A DNA stretch of 64,000 nucleotides, from contig NZ_JAOTIF010000015.1 of assembly GCF_025628885.1 (NCBI RefSeq), positions 62,001 through 126,000 on the forward strand. The letters run 5' to 3'. The position numbers and the translations under genes were made by a program. This stretch comes from Paraflavisolibacter caeni. GTDB taxonomy: Bacteria; Bacteroidota; Bacteroidia; Chitinophagales; Chitinophagaceae. Positions 25,998-34,694 of this stretch are shown here, in pieces. The first letter of the stretch is position 1, and each line of letters opens with the position of its first letter. Under the pieces are notes generated by a model. The model ran no database searches. It was not told the origin of the DNA and saw only the letters and a list, made by a program, of their open reading frames with translations.

Positions 25998-27401
25998 TTA
26001 TAAATGGATCGCCTCACCATAAGCCACCTCAATGGCATCCTTAATGCTTTCGCTGATAGTGGGGTGCGGGTGAATGCTGTTTAATACCTCGTGGTAAGTA
26101 GTTTCTAGTTTACGGGCAGTAACTGTTTCTGCGATCAATTCAGTTACGTTATAACCAATCATGTGGGTACCTAACCATTCACCATATTTGGCATCAAAGA
26201 TTACCTTCACGAAGCCTTCAGTGTGTCCGGCAGCTGACGCTTTACCTGATGCACTTAATGGGAATTTACCAACTTTGATCTCATATCCAGCTTCTTTTGC
26301 TTTCTTCTCTGTTAAACCAACAGACGCTACTTCTGGAGAGCAATAAGTACAACCTGGTACATTTCCATAATCCAGTGGTTCAGGCTGGTGGTTGTATTTC
26401 TTTTCATTATAGGCAATGTTTTCTACGCAAATAATACCTTCTTTGGAAGCTACGTGAGCCAGTGCTTGGCCAGGCACGCAGTCACCAATGGCATAGATAC
26501 CTGGTACATTGGTCTGGTAATACTTATCAACAGTGATTAACCCTCTTTCTGTTTTGATGCCCAGTTCTTCTAGCCCGATACCTTCAATATTGGCTGTAAC
26601 ACCAACAGCACTCAAAAGTATATCTGCTTCAAGAGTAACTTCCCCATTAGCAGTTTTTACAGTGGCTTTTACACCTGCACCTGAAGTATCCACCTTGGTT
26701 ACTTCGCTGCTGGTCATAATGTCAATACCTTGTTTTTTGAGGCTCTTTTCCAATTCTTTGGAAATATCCTCGTCTTCTACAGGCACAACACTTGGCATAA
26801 ACTCAACAATGGTAACCTTTGTTCCAAGGGTATTATAGAAATAGCCGAATTCAACGCCGATAGCACCGCTGCCAACAACGATCATGGATTTAGGCTGCTG
26901 CGGAAGAACCATGGCTTCACGGTAGCCAATGATCTTTTTACCATCAATTGGCATTGAGGGCAATTTACGGCTGCGTCCGCCTGTGGCAAGAATGATATGC
27001 TTGGCTTCAACGGTTTGCTTTTGGCCATCAGCAGCTGAAACTTCAATTTTTCCTTTTGCTACAACTTTACCAAAGCCATTGATAACGTCAATTTTGTTTT
27101 TCCTCATCAAAAACTGAACACCCTTACTCATCTTGTCGGCTACACCGCGACTACGTTTGATAACCGCTTCAAAGTTGTGTTGTCCGGTAGCTTCAATACC
27201 AAAATCTTTGGCATGTTTGATATAATCATAAACCTGTGCGCTCTTTAATAATGCTTTAGTGGGAATGCAACCCCAGTTCAAACAAACGCCGCCTAAACTT
27301 TCTTTTTCGATTACAGCCGTTTTTAAGCCTAATTGAGCAGCGCGGATGGCAGCTACATAACCACCAGGACCGCTACCAATAACAACTACATCGTAAGCCA
27401 T
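25998..27401 (-). CDS. lpdA: Dihydrolipoyl dehydrogenase (E3)
   Basis: 467 residues. FAD loop VVVIGSGPGGYVAAIRAAQLG; redox disulfide GGVCLNWGCIPTK (Cys40, Cys45); NAD loop MIVVGSGAIGVEFGYFY; the C-terminal catalytic HPHPTISE (His446, Glu451). It reoxidises lipoyl groups of 2-oxoacid dehydrogenase complexes and the glycine cleavage system. No E1 or E2 gene is adjacent; an E2 gene lies 15.6 kb upstream at 8996-10372. ATG start, single gene with its own terminator. Confidence 0.95.
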   Translation of the reverse strand: MAYDVVVIGSGPGGYVAAIRAAQLGLKTAVIEKESLGGVCLNWGCIPTKALLKSAQVYDYIKHAKDFGIEATGQHNFEAVIKRSRGVADKMSKGVQFLMRKNKIDVINGFGKVVAKGKIEVSAADGQKQTVEAKHIILATGGRSRKLPSMPIDGKKIIGYREAMVLPQQPKSMIVVGSGAIGVEFGYFYNTLGTKVTIVEFMPSVVPVEDEDISKELEKSLKKQGIDIMTSSEVTKVDTSGAGVKATVKTANGEVTLEADILLSAVGVTANIEGIGLEELGIKTERGLITVDKYYQTNVPGIYAIGDCVPGQALAHVASKEGIICVENIAYNEKKYNHQPEPLDYGNVPGCTYCSPEVASVGLTEKKAKEAGYEIKVGKFPLSASGKASAAGHTEGFVKVIFDAKYGEWLGTHMIGYNVTELIAETVTARKLETTYHEVLNSIHPHPTISESIKDAIEVAYGEAIHL

Positions 27402-27610
27402 GATTGTGATTTTTGATTTTTAATTTGCGCATGCCAGTTTGAACCTTCTAAAATATTGGCTATCGTTGGCATTGAGCAATTGATAATTAGAATGCGGGGG
27501 CGAAACTAAATGAAATTATAGAAAACACAAAGGACGGCCATACTTAGATAACCCTTTTACCGTGTTTCTACATTATTTTTAGTTCAACTATAAGTAAAAA
27601 GGGCCATTCT

Positions 27611-27618
27611 TACCTTTG
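27611..27618 (+). promoter_or_regulatory. -7 promoter element (TACCTTTG) of the 80-residue gene
   Basis: Perfect TAnnTTTG 23 nt before the ATG at 27642. Confidence 0.55.
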
Positions 27619-27641
27619 TAGAACTAATTAAAAAAAATAAT

Positions 27642-27884
27642 ATGGATGAATTTAAACCGATAAATAATGAAATTCTTGAAGAATTAGAAGTTCTGGCCGC
27701 AATGAAAAAGCTCTGTTACATTAAATTTGAAGCAGAAAACGGCGGAACTCCGGAAATTAAGGCAAGAATAACCGGGATTTATTTAATAGGGGATGAGCAA
27801 TATCTGAAAACTGAAGAAGGTTTATCCATCCGTTTGGATAAATTACTCCAGGTAGACGATAAGCCTTTGAAAAAGAATTGCTAA
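27642..27884 (+). CDS. Small hypothetical protein, 80 aa
   Basis: Starts [20 protein letters not shown], then a compact beta-rich part ([36 protein letters not shown]) ending [16 protein letters not shown]. Acidic, soluble, no signal peptide. The pattern of short strands suggests a small Sm-like or SH3-like barrel, but I do not recognise a family. It has its own promoter element and precedes rpmB by 86 bp, so it may be read into the ribosomal genes. Confidence 0.7.
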   Translation: MDEFKPINNEILEELEVLAAMKKLCYIKFEAENGGTPEIKARITGIYLIGDEQYLKTEEGLSIRLDKLLQVDDKPLKKNC

Positions 27885-27970
27885 TATTATCAGAATACAA
27901 AAAAAACTCTCGTCTAAGTTACCAAATATTAATTTTTCCCTTACCTTCGCCGTCCAAAATTTTCCAAGTC

Positions 27971-28207
27971 ATGGCTCGAGTATGTCAGGTGACGGGCAAA
28001 ACACCAATTGGCGGTAATTATGTTTCCCATTCAAACATTAAAACTAAACGCCGTTTTTTGCCCAATTTGCAAACAAAGCGTTTCTTTTTAGCTGAAGAAA
28101 ACAAATGGGTTACTTTAAAATTGTCCGCGGATGGCATTCGCACAATTAATAAGAGAGGATTGTATAATGTTGTAAAAGAGCTTAGAGCTCAAGGTCAACA
28201 TATTTAA
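27971..28207 (+). CDS. rpmB: 50S ribosomal protein bL28
   Basis: 78 residues, [25 protein letters not shown]-type start and KRRFLPNLQ core, the standard bL28 sequence. A longer open frame begins at an upstream TTG, but the ATG at 27971 is the family start. A TACCTTCG element at 27942-27949 is promoter-like. It is followed by rpmG, DUF4295 and ftsY in the order usual for Bacteroidota. Confidence 0.96.
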   Translation: MARVCQVTGKTPIGGNYVSHSNIKTKRRFLPNLQTKRFFLAEENKWVTLKLSADGIRTINKRGLYNVVKELRAQGQHI

Positions 28208-28253
28208 TTAAAAAGGCTGATATAAGAATCAGCTAATTATCAAATTAATTATC

Positions 28254-28436
28254 ATGGCAAAGAAAGGTAATCGTGTTCAGGTAATCTTAGAATGCACTGA
28301 ACAAAAAAATACAGATGTTCCAGGCACCAGCCGTTACATTACTGAAAAAAATAAAAAGAACAATCCTGAGCGTTTGGAGTTGAAAAAATACAATCCTAAC
28401 CTGAAAAAGGTAACTGTTCACAAAGAAATTAAATAA
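28254..28436 (+). CDS. rpmG: 50S ribosomal protein bL33
   Basis: 60 residues, [17 protein letters not shown] start and [16 protein letters not shown] end. It lacks the CxxC zinc pairs of C+ type bL33, so it is the C-minus form. Located 46 bp after rpmB. Confidence 0.95.
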   Translation: MAKKGNRVQVILECTEQKNTDVPGTSRYITEKNKKNNPERLELKKYNPNLKKVTVHKEIK

Positions 28437-28442
28437 CAATCT

Positions 28443-28504
28443 GAAAATTAGCAAATATGAGAACCTGTAAATCATTCTCACATTTGCTAATTTGCTAATT
28501 TTCA
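28443..28504 (+). repeat. Long hairpin between rpmG and the DUF4295 gene
   Basis: GAAAATTAGCAAATATGAGAA pairs with TTCTCACATTTGCTAATTTTC (one mismatch) across an 11-nt loop, but the right arm contains an extra copy of TTTGCTAA in tandem. It starts 6 bp after the rpmG stop and ends 13 bp before the next ATG. It has no T-run, so it is not a classical terminator; an RNA processing or stability element is more likely. Confidence 0.7.
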
Positions 28505-28517
28505 AAATAATATTACC

Positions 28518-28691
28518 ATGGCAAAAGCAGCAAAAACCGCGATCAAAACTAAAGACCAGAAAGCAGCCGCCGAAGCTAAAAACTGGAGCAAAGTAATTAA
28601 AGCTGTGCGTAGCCCTAAAACTGGTGCCTACACTTTTAAAGAGGCTATCGTGCACAAGGATAAAGTAAAAGACTTCTTAGCACAGAAATAA
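28518..28691 (+). CDS. DUF4295 protein, probable ribosomal protein bL38
   Basis: A 57-residue basic protein found by translating the gap after rpmG: begins MAKAAKTAIKTKDQKAAAEA, then KNWSKVIKAVRSPKTGAYTF and ends KDKVKDFLAQK. The KMVKSPKTGAYTF-like core is the DUF4295 signature. In Bacteroidota this family sits beside rpmG and ftsY; I recall it being seen as an additional large-subunit protein (bL38) in the Flavobacterium johnsoniae ribosome, and I state that link from memory. ATG start, followed by a terminator-like hairpin before ftsY. Confidence 0.9.
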   Translation: MAKAAKTAIKTKDQKAAAEAKNWSKVIKAVRSPKTGAYTFKEAIVHKDKVKDFLAQK

Positions 28692-28713
28692 TTTTTTTAA
28701 GGTTAACAATTCA

Positions 28714-28747
28714 AGAAAAAGCTGTCTCCCAGAGGCAGCTTTTTCTT
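28714..28747 (+). terminator. Terminator between the DUF4295 gene and ftsY
   Basis: Stem AGCTGTCTC / GAGGCAGCT flanked by AAGAAAA and TTTTCTTT. It may limit ribosomal-gene transcription into ftsY, which has a TATCTTTA promoter-like element at 28789-28796. Confidence 0.75.
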
Positions 28748-28830
28748 TGGCCATATACCTCTTTTTAAAACAATATCTGTCTGATTCCTATCTTTAAATC
28801 TTAATCGTACTTCATAAATCATTAATTTTT

Positions 28831-29799
28831 ATGGGCTTTTTTGATAAAATATTCGGTAAAAAAGAAAAACAAAGTCTGGATGAAGGGCTGCAGAAGACAA
28901 AAGAGAACTTCTTAACGAAAGTATCTAAAGCCATAGCTGGTAAAAGTACGGTGGATGAAGAGGTGCTGGATGACCTGGAAGAAGCGTTGGTTTCTGCAGA
29001 TGTAGGTATTGAAACGACTGTGCAGATCATTGAACGCATAGAAAAAAGAGTTGCCAGGGATAAGTACCTGGATAGCAAAGAATTGAATAGTATTTTGCAG
29101 CAAGAGATTGAAGAAACCCTCGTAGATGCTCCTTCTGCAAATTCATACGATTTCCATACAGACCTGCCTTCTAAACCTTATGTCATCCTTGTCGTTGGCG
29201 TTAATGGCGTGGGTAAAACAACAACCATAGGTAAACTGGCTTATAATTTTAAAAAAGCAGGAAAATCCGTTTTATTGGGAGCTGCAGATACTTTCAGAGC
29301 TGCTGCTGTTGATCAATTGACCATTTGGAGCGAAAGGGCTGATGTGCCTATTATCAAACAGGCTATGGGTTCCGACCCTGCTGCTGTGGCGTTTGATACT
29401 GTGCAAAGCGCTGTTTCGCGCCAAGCTGACGTAGTTTTGATTGATACAGCTGGTCGTTTACATAATAAGATACACCTGATGGATGAACTCAGCAAAATCA
29501 GAAGAGTGATCCAAAAAGTAATTCCTGAAGCGCCTCATGAAGTGTTGTTGGTGCTTGACGGCTCAACTGGCCAAAACGCTTTGGAACAGGCAAAACATTT
29601 TACAGCAGCAACTGACGTTACCGCAATGGCGATTACCAAACTGGATGGTACGGCGAAAGGTGGTGTGGTTTTAGCCATTGCCAATCAGTTCAAAATACCA
29701 GTAAAGTTTATCGGTGTGGGCGAAAAAATGGAAGATTTGCTCGTTTTTGACAAACATGAGTTTGTCGACAGTTTATTCAGTCTTGAAAAAGAAAAATAA
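28831..29799 (+). CDS. ftsY: Signal recognition particle receptor FtsY
   Basis: 322 residues. A short acidic/helical N domain follows MGFFDKIFGKKEKQ, then the SRP GTPase G domain: GVNGVGKTTTIGKLA (P-loop, near residue 125), DTFRAAAVDQL, DTAGRLHNKIHLM, TKLDGTAKGGVVLAI and the C-terminal GVGEKMEDLLVFD. It docks SRP-ribosome complexes at the membrane for co-translational insertion. The A domain is nearly absent, as in many Bacteroidota. The ECF sigma factor gene begins 17 bp after its stop. Confidence 0.96.
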   Translation: MGFFDKIFGKKEKQSLDEGLQKTKENFLTKVSKAIAGKSTVDEEVLDDLEEALVSADVGIETTVQIIERIEKRVARDKYLDSKELNSILQQEIEETLVDAPSANSYDFHTDLPSKPYVILVVGVNGVGKTTTIGKLAYNFKKAGKSVLLGAADTFRAAAVDQLTIWSERADVPIIKQAMGSDPAAVAFDTVQSAVSRQADVVLIDTAGRLHNKIHLMDELSKIRRVIQKVIPEAPHEVLLVLDGSTGQNALEQAKHFTAATDVTAMAITKLDGTAKGGVVLAIANQFKIPVKFIGVGEKMEDLLVFDKHEFVDSLFSLEKEK

Positions 29800-29816
29800 T
29801 ACACCCTTTTTCAAAG

Positions 29817-30365
29817 TTGCCTCCTTCTCAAAACTATACGGAAACCAGTCTGATACAAGGCCTGCTGGCACATGACGAGCAGGCTTATAGTTATTTATAC
29901 GACCATTACTCGAAGGCTTTATTCAATATTATCTATCAGATCATTCCACAACAGGAAGTCGCCGAAGACGTCTTGCAGGAGGTTTTTATCAGGCTATGGC
30001 AGAATATCACTTCTTATGATGCTTCAAGGGGACGTTTATTTACATGGATGTTGAACATTACACGCAATCTGGCGATTGATCGTATCCGTTCAAAAGATTA
30101 TAACAAACAAACGAAAACTACTGAGCTGAAAGAAGACGTATATGAAAAAAGAAGTGAGCAGGCGATCATCAATGATATAGGCCTGAAAAATACAATGAAC
30201 CAACTGCCGGATGAGAATAGAAAATTACTGGAACTGGCTTATTTTCAAGGGTATACTCAGGAAGAGATCTCAAAATTGCTGAACTTGCCTTTAGGAACGG
30301 TCAAAACAAGAATACGCTCAACTTTGATTCAATTACGGACACTCATTGGAAAAAATAACTCATAA
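29817..30365 (+). CDS. ECF-family RNA polymerase sigma factor
   Basis: 182 residues with sigma region 2 (ALFNIIYQIIPQQEVAEDVLQEVFIRLWQN, then FTWMLNITRNLAIDRIR) and region 4 (QEEISKLLNLPLGTVKTRIRS). No region 3, so an ECF sigma. Start is TTG at 29817; no in-frame ATG lies nearby and the preceding frame has no better start, so this is uncertain by a few codons. It lies 17 bp after ftsY and is immediately followed by its anti-sigma gene, with no bases between, the usual pairing for RskA-type systems. Confidence 0.88.
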   Translation: MPPSQNYTETSLIQGLLAHDEQAYSYLYDHYSKALFNIIYQIIPQQEVAEDVLQEVFIRLWQNITSYDASRGRLFTWMLNITRNLAIDRIRSKDYNKQTKTTELKEDVYEKRSEQAIINDIGLKNTMNQLPDENRKLLELAYFQGYTQEEISKLLNLPLGTVKTRIRSTLIQLRTLIGKNNS

Positions 30366-31220
30366 GTGGATTTAAGTTGTATCATATCATCAGGAGATTT
30401 GGAGCTTTACCTTTTGGGTATGTTGCCCGAAGAGGAAGCTTACAAAATAGAGCAATTGGCTGTGCTCCTCCCGGAAGTACGACTGGAATTGGACAGGATT
30501 TCCGGAACTATAGAAGATTTTGCCCGTACCTCTGAAAGAAATCCTTCTGCTGGTGTGAAAGCTAATTTAATGGAAAGGCTGAGAAGTCTAAATGTAGATG
30601 ATCACAACGCTGGTGCTGAAATTGTTTCTTTACCTGTCAATGAAGCGGCGGAAGCTAATAATACCTCAACGGATTCTGCTATTATTAGGCCTATGAAAAG
30701 ATATAACTGGTTACAGGCTGCCTCTATGATTGGGTTGCTACTTGCTTTGGGCATTGTTATTCTTCTAGCCTCACAGAATCGTGAAAATAAAAAAGAGCTT
30801 GTTTCTTTGGAGCAAAGGGTAAATTCCATCAATAGGAATCTGGTGGAGCAACAAAGGCTAAACCTGGCGGCTTCGGAAATGCTTAAAATGTATGAAAACG
30901 ATAAATACATAAAAATAAGACTGCTCAGTGTTCCTGGAAAGCCCAAAGCCGCCGCTCAAGTGTTCTGGGACACAGATACAAAGGAAGTTTATATTGCAGA
31001 TATTTCTTTACCTCAAACGCCTTCTCATAAACAATACCAGCTATGGGCAATAGTTGGTGGCAAACCAGTTGACGCAGGTGTGATGGATATCCCCAAACAT
31101 GGCGTTCAAAAAATGAAAGTATTTCAAAAGGCAGACGCCTTTGCAATTACCTTGGAACGTAAAGGAGGAAGCCCAACACCAACATTGGAAGAAATGTACG
31201 TGATGGGTAAACCATCTTAA
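30366..31220 (+). CDS. Anti-sigma factor, RskA-like
   Basis: 284 residues. A cytoplasmic N-terminal segment (SSGDLELYLLGMLPEEEAYKIEQLAVLLPEV) fits an anti-sigma-binding helix bundle without the zinc HxxxCxxC motif. One membrane helix lies near residues 116-135 (AASMIGLLLALGIVILLAS), then a coiled-coil stretch, then the extracytoplasmic RskA domain (AAQVFWDTDTKEVYIADISL; YQLWAIVGGKPVDAGVMDIP). It would hold the preceding sigma factor at the membrane until a signal triggers release. GTG start directly abuts the sigma-gene stop. Confidence 0.88.
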   Translation: MDLSCIISSGDLELYLLGMLPEEEAYKIEQLAVLLPEVRLELDRISGTIEDFARTSERNPSAGVKANLMERLRSLNVDDHNAGAEIVSLPVNEAAEANNTSTDSAIIRPMKRYNWLQAASMIGLLLALGIVILLASQNRENKKELVSLEQRVNSINRNLVEQQRLNLAASEMLKMYENDKYIKIRLLSVPGKPKAAAQVFWDTDTKEVYIADISLPQTPSHKQYQLWAIVGGKPVDAGVMDIPKHGVQKMKVFQKADAFAITLERKGGSPTPTLEEMYVMGKPS

Positions 31221-31314
31221 TTTCCGGTTATTTGGTTTTTTTAACACTATTCCCGCTCCTTTTAGCGAACTTTGCGCCTCACAAAATCATTCCGCAACAA
31301 GCGGAATTGGGATT

Positions 31315-32622
31315 ATGAAGGCAAAAACTCTTAAAAAGGATAAAGTCAATATCATTACGCTGGGTTGCAGCAAAAACATGGTCGACAGTGAAGTGCTGAG
31401 TGGGCAACTGCTGGCCAATGAAATTGACGTAGTGCATGAAAGCAATAAGCGCGATCACAATATTGTGATTGTAAACACCTGTGGATTCATTGATAAAGCT
31501 AAAGAAGAATCTGTAAATACCATTTTACAGCAGGTTGAATTAAAGCAGAAGGGAAAACTGGACAAGGTGTACGTGACAGGTTGTTTAAGCCAGCGCTACC
31601 GGGAGGACCTGGAACAAAGTATTCCTGAGGTGGATGCCTTTTTTGGCACCATGGAACTCCCCCTGATCCTGAAGAAGTTTGAAGCTGATTACAAGAGCGA
31701 ACTCCTGGGTGAACGCCTCCTGGCTACGCCTCAGCACTATGCTTATTTGAAGATTTCAGAGGGTTGTAATCGTACTTGTTCTTTCTGTGCCATCCCTCTA
31801 ATGCGTGGTGGGCACCTAAGCCGCTCAATCGAAGACTTGGTAAAAGAGGCTGAATCCCTGGCAAGGCGTGGTGTTAAAGAGATCATGCTCATAGCTCAGG
31901 AATTGACCTATTACGGTCTGGACCTGTATAAAAAACGTATGCTGTCCGATCTGCTTAAACGCTTAAGTGATGTGCCCGGAATCGAATGGATACGTTTACA
32001 TTATGCTTATCCTCATAAATTCCCAATGGACATACTGGATGTAATGCGCGAACGTCCTAATATCTGTAATTACCTGGATATGCCTTTGCAGCACGCCGCA
32101 GATAATATGCTGAAGGCAATGAAACGGCAGATTACAAGGGTGGAAATGGAAGAATTGGTACAGCAAATAAGAGAGACAGTACCTGGTATCTGTTTGCGTA
32201 CGACACTTATTACAGGTTTCCCTGGTGAAACCTTGGACGATGTGGAAGAACTGAAAACGTTCCTGGAAAAACAACGCTTCGACAGGGTGGGAATTTTTAC
32301 CTACTCGCACGAGGAAAATACTTCTGCATTTGACTTGAAAGACAACATTTCTGCTGAGGAAAAGCAACGACGTGCCGAAGACATTATGTCCGTTCAACAG
32401 GAAATCAGTTATGAAAAGAACCAGGATAGGGTAGGACAGACCTACAAGGTTTTAGTTGATAAAAAGGAAGCAGGAAGGTATATTGGGCGAACAGAATTTG
32501 ATAGTGTTGAAGTAGATAACGAGGTAATTATCCAGAGCGATAAGAAACTACAAGCTGGTAATTTTTATAATGTGAAAATTACAAAGGCTTATGACTATGA
32601 TTTGGAAGGAGAAGTGATCTAA
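31315..32622 (+). CDS. rimO: Ribosomal protein uS12 methylthiotransferase
   Basis: 435 residues. Three modules: an N-terminal UPF0004 domain with Cys18, Cys56 and Cys90 binding one Fe-S cluster; a radical-SAM domain with EGCNRTCSFC (Cys151, Cys155, Cys158); and a C-terminal TRAM domain (GQTYKVLVDKKEAGRYIGRTE). RimO adds a methylthio group to an Asp of uS12. The MxxxxVNIITLGCSKNMVDSE opening separates it from MiaB. ATG start, followed by a terminator. Confidence 0.95.
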   Translation: MKAKTLKKDKVNIITLGCSKNMVDSEVLSGQLLANEIDVVHESNKRDHNIVIVNTCGFIDKAKEESVNTILQQVELKQKGKLDKVYVTGCLSQRYREDLEQSIPEVDAFFGTMELPLILKKFEADYKSELLGERLLATPQHYAYLKISEGCNRTCSFCAIPLMRGGHLSRSIEDLVKEAESLARRGVKEIMLIAQELTYYGLDLYKKRMLSDLLKRLSDVPGIEWIRLHYAYPHKFPMDILDVMRERPNICNYLDMPLQHAADNMLKAMKRQITRVEMEELVQQIRETVPGICLRTTLITGFPGETLDDVEELKTFLEKQRFDRVGIFTYSHEENTSAFDLKDNISAEEKQRRAEDIMSVQQEISYEKNQDRVGQTYKVLVDKKEAGRYIGRTEFDSVEVDNEVIIQSDKKLQAGNFYNVKITKAYDYDLEGEVI

Positions 32623-32642
32623 ATCATTTGTCGAAAAGAACA

Positions 32643-32678
32643 AGGCCCCAATCTTATAAGGTTGGGGCTTTGTTTTTG
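32643..32678 (+). terminator. Terminator after rimO
   Basis: GGCCCCAATCTT / AAGGTTGGGGCTT with a 4-nt loop and a following TTTGTTTTT. Confidence 0.85.
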
Positions 32679-32774
32679 GTGTGTACACAAATAAAATTAA
32701 TATTTTATTAGAAACGGCTTCATTATTGATCCTGAAAGTAAACTCAATTATATTTATAGAAATAATTGCTTGCT

Positions 32775-33929
32775 ATGGATTTTAAATTAAGTGAAGAGCA
32801 TTTAATGATTCAACAGGCTGCGCGTGATTTCGCTCAGAATGAATGTTTGCCAGGTGTTATCGAACGAGATGAAAAGATGAAATTCCCTTATGAACAGATT
32901 GTAAAGTTAGCCGATCTGGGTTTTCTGGGAATGATGGTTGATCCCAATTATGGTGGTAGTGGTCTCGATACCATAAGTTATGTACTAGCCATGGAGGAGA
33001 TCAGCAAAGTGGATGCATCTGTTAGTGTATGCATGAGCGTGAACAATAGCCTGGTATGCTGGGGAATAGAAAAGTATGGTACGGAAGAACAAAAACAAAA
33101 ATACCTCATCCCTTTGGCCCAGGGTAAAAAAGATGAAGCTCTTTTTACAGGCGCCTTTCTGCTTAGTGAACCGGAAGCCGGAAGTGATGCTACCTCACAA
33201 CGTACTACAGCTGAAGACAAAGGTGATTATTACCTGCTGAATGGTACCAAAAATTGGATTACAAATGGTGGAACAGCTTCTGTTTACCTGGTAATGGCAC
33301 AAACAGACTATTCAAAGGGGGCTAAAGGCATTACTACGTTTATCGTAGAAAAAAACTGGCCAGGCGTTGTTGTGGGGGGTAAGGAAAACAAGCTGGGTAT
33401 CCGTGCGTCAGATACTCATACAATCATGTTCAACGATGTTAGAGTTCCCAAGGAAAATAGGATTGGTGAGGAAGGCTTCGGCTTTAAGTTCGCTATGAAA
33501 ACCCTTGCCGGCGGGCGTATCGGTATTGCTTCACAGGCTTTAGGCATAGCATCTGGCGCATATGAAAGAGCCCTGAATTATTCAAAGACCCGAAAGGCTT
33601 TTGGTACTGAGATCATGAACCACCAAACCATTGCTTTCAAACTAGCAGACATGGCTACTCGCATCGAAGCCGCAAGATCTCTTTGTTTGAAAGCTGCCTG
33701 GGATAAAGACCAGGATCGTGATTACACTTTCAGTTCTTCTATGGCAAAGGTGTACGCATCCGAAACCGCCATGTGGACGACAATTGAGGCCGTTCAGATT
33801 CATGGTGGCTATGGCTACGTAAAAGAATACCATGTGGAGCGACTAATGCGTGATGCCAAGATCACCCAGATTTATGAAGGCACCAGTGAAGTTCAACGCA
33901 TTGTCATAAGTAGGGAGATTCTGAAATAA
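32775..33929 (+). CDS. Acyl-CoA dehydrogenase
   Basis: 384 residues, three-domain ACAD fold. MDFKLSEEHLMIQQAARDFA start; FTGAFLLSEPEAGSDAT (FAD/acyl contact); the ITNGGTASVYLVMAQ core; DAKITQIYEGTSEVQRIVISR near the end, where the Glu preceding GTSE is the catalytic base position of many short-chain members. It takes part in beta-oxidation or branched-chain degradation; the chain length preference cannot be told by eye, though the sequence resembles butyryl-CoA type. The longer frame starts at a TTG three codons upstream; ATG 32775 is preferred. Confidence 0.92.
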   Translation: MDFKLSEEHLMIQQAARDFAQNECLPGVIERDEKMKFPYEQIVKLADLGFLGMMVDPNYGGSGLDTISYVLAMEEISKVDASVSVCMSVNNSLVCWGIEKYGTEEQKQKYLIPLAQGKKDEALFTGAFLLSEPEAGSDATSQRTTAEDKGDYYLLNGTKNWITNGGTASVYLVMAQTDYSKGAKGITTFIVEKNWPGVVVGGKENKLGIRASDTHTIMFNDVRVPKENRIGEEGFGFKFAMKTLAGGRIGIASQALGIASGAYERALNYSKTRKAFGTEIMNHQTIAFKLADMATRIEAARSLCLKAAWDKDQDRDYTFSSSMAKVYASETAMWTTIEAVQIHGGYGYVKEYHVERLMRDAKITQIYEGTSEVQRIVISREILK

Positions 33930-33951
33930 TATATTTGTACCAATCGCCTCC

Positions 33952-34569
33952 TCACTTCTTACAATTCATATATTCATCAATAATTCTTTTCCAGATGGAA
34001 ACACACTGTTCATCCGTAGCTCCCTTTTTAAACCAATAGCCATCCTGCTCTGCTTTCATTTTTTGGTATAAAGCATCACAATCTTTAAAATATACAAAGG
34101 CTGTATACATGTTTGTTCCATCGGTAAAAAAAGGATGTTGCACATAATAGGGGTCTCGCCTTGGTAAACCAATATAAATTCTCTTGACACCCTCTTTAGA
34201 AGTATACTGATATAAAGCCACAATGTCATTACCATATACTTTTCGAACCAGGTAATAAGGCCTTACTTTTTCTTCATCGTCAACAAGGTTTTTAACATAA
34301 AATGTATCCTTGTCAATAATAAAAGACAGGACAGCTTCCATATCATACTGTACACGATGAATTGTTTTTTTGGTACTGTCTGGCGAAATCTCAGTCCATT
34401 CCATTTTGACAAGTGATGGATTTTGTCCATACAAGTTGAGGTCTACATCTCCTTCATAAACATTGTCGAGAGCTACAAGCTTTGCATGGTACTTACTGGT
34501 TGGCTGTGCATTGGTTAACTGAATGTTCAGGGCAATTAAAATGAGTAGGAGCAGGAAAATGGTTTTCAT
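33952..34569 (-). CDS. Exported hypothetical protein, 205 aa
   Basis: Signal peptide MKTIFLLLLILIALNIQLTN, cut after AQ, then a mature part rich in beta strands (YHAKLVALDNVYEGDVDLNLYG; YMNCKK end). Two late cysteines (DCDAL and EQCVSIW) may form a disulfide, and there is a third at the C-terminus. No family recognised. The frame extends to a GTG at 34608, but the ATG at 34569 begins the signal peptide. Convergent with the acyl-CoA dehydrogenase. Confidence 0.75.
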   Translation of the reverse strand: MKTIFLLLLILIALNIQLTNAQPTSKYHAKLVALDNVYEGDVDLNLYGQNPSLVKMEWTEISPDSTKKTIHRVQYDMEAVLSFIIDKDTFYVKNLVDDEEKVRPYYLVRKVYGNDIVALYQYTSKEGVKRIYIGLPRRDPYYVQHPFFTDGTNMYTAFVYFKDCDALYQKMKAEQDGYWFKKGATDEQCVSIWKRIIDEYMNCKK

Positions 34570-34664
34570 GGTGGTGTCTTTCTTCTTGAACAGCAAATTC
34601 AAAACCACTTTTTAAATCCCACCAGTCCCAAAATCAATATCCCTTACCAGAACCTTTTACCCTT

Positions 34665-34672
34665 TACTTTTG
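34665..34672 (+). promoter_or_regulatory. -7 promoter element (TACTTTTG) of the YggS-like gene
   Basis: Perfect TAnnTTTG 22 nt before the ATG at 34695, downstream of a G-poor tract. Confidence 0.55.
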
Positions 34673-34694
34673 CAAAAATTCACTGGAAAAACTG

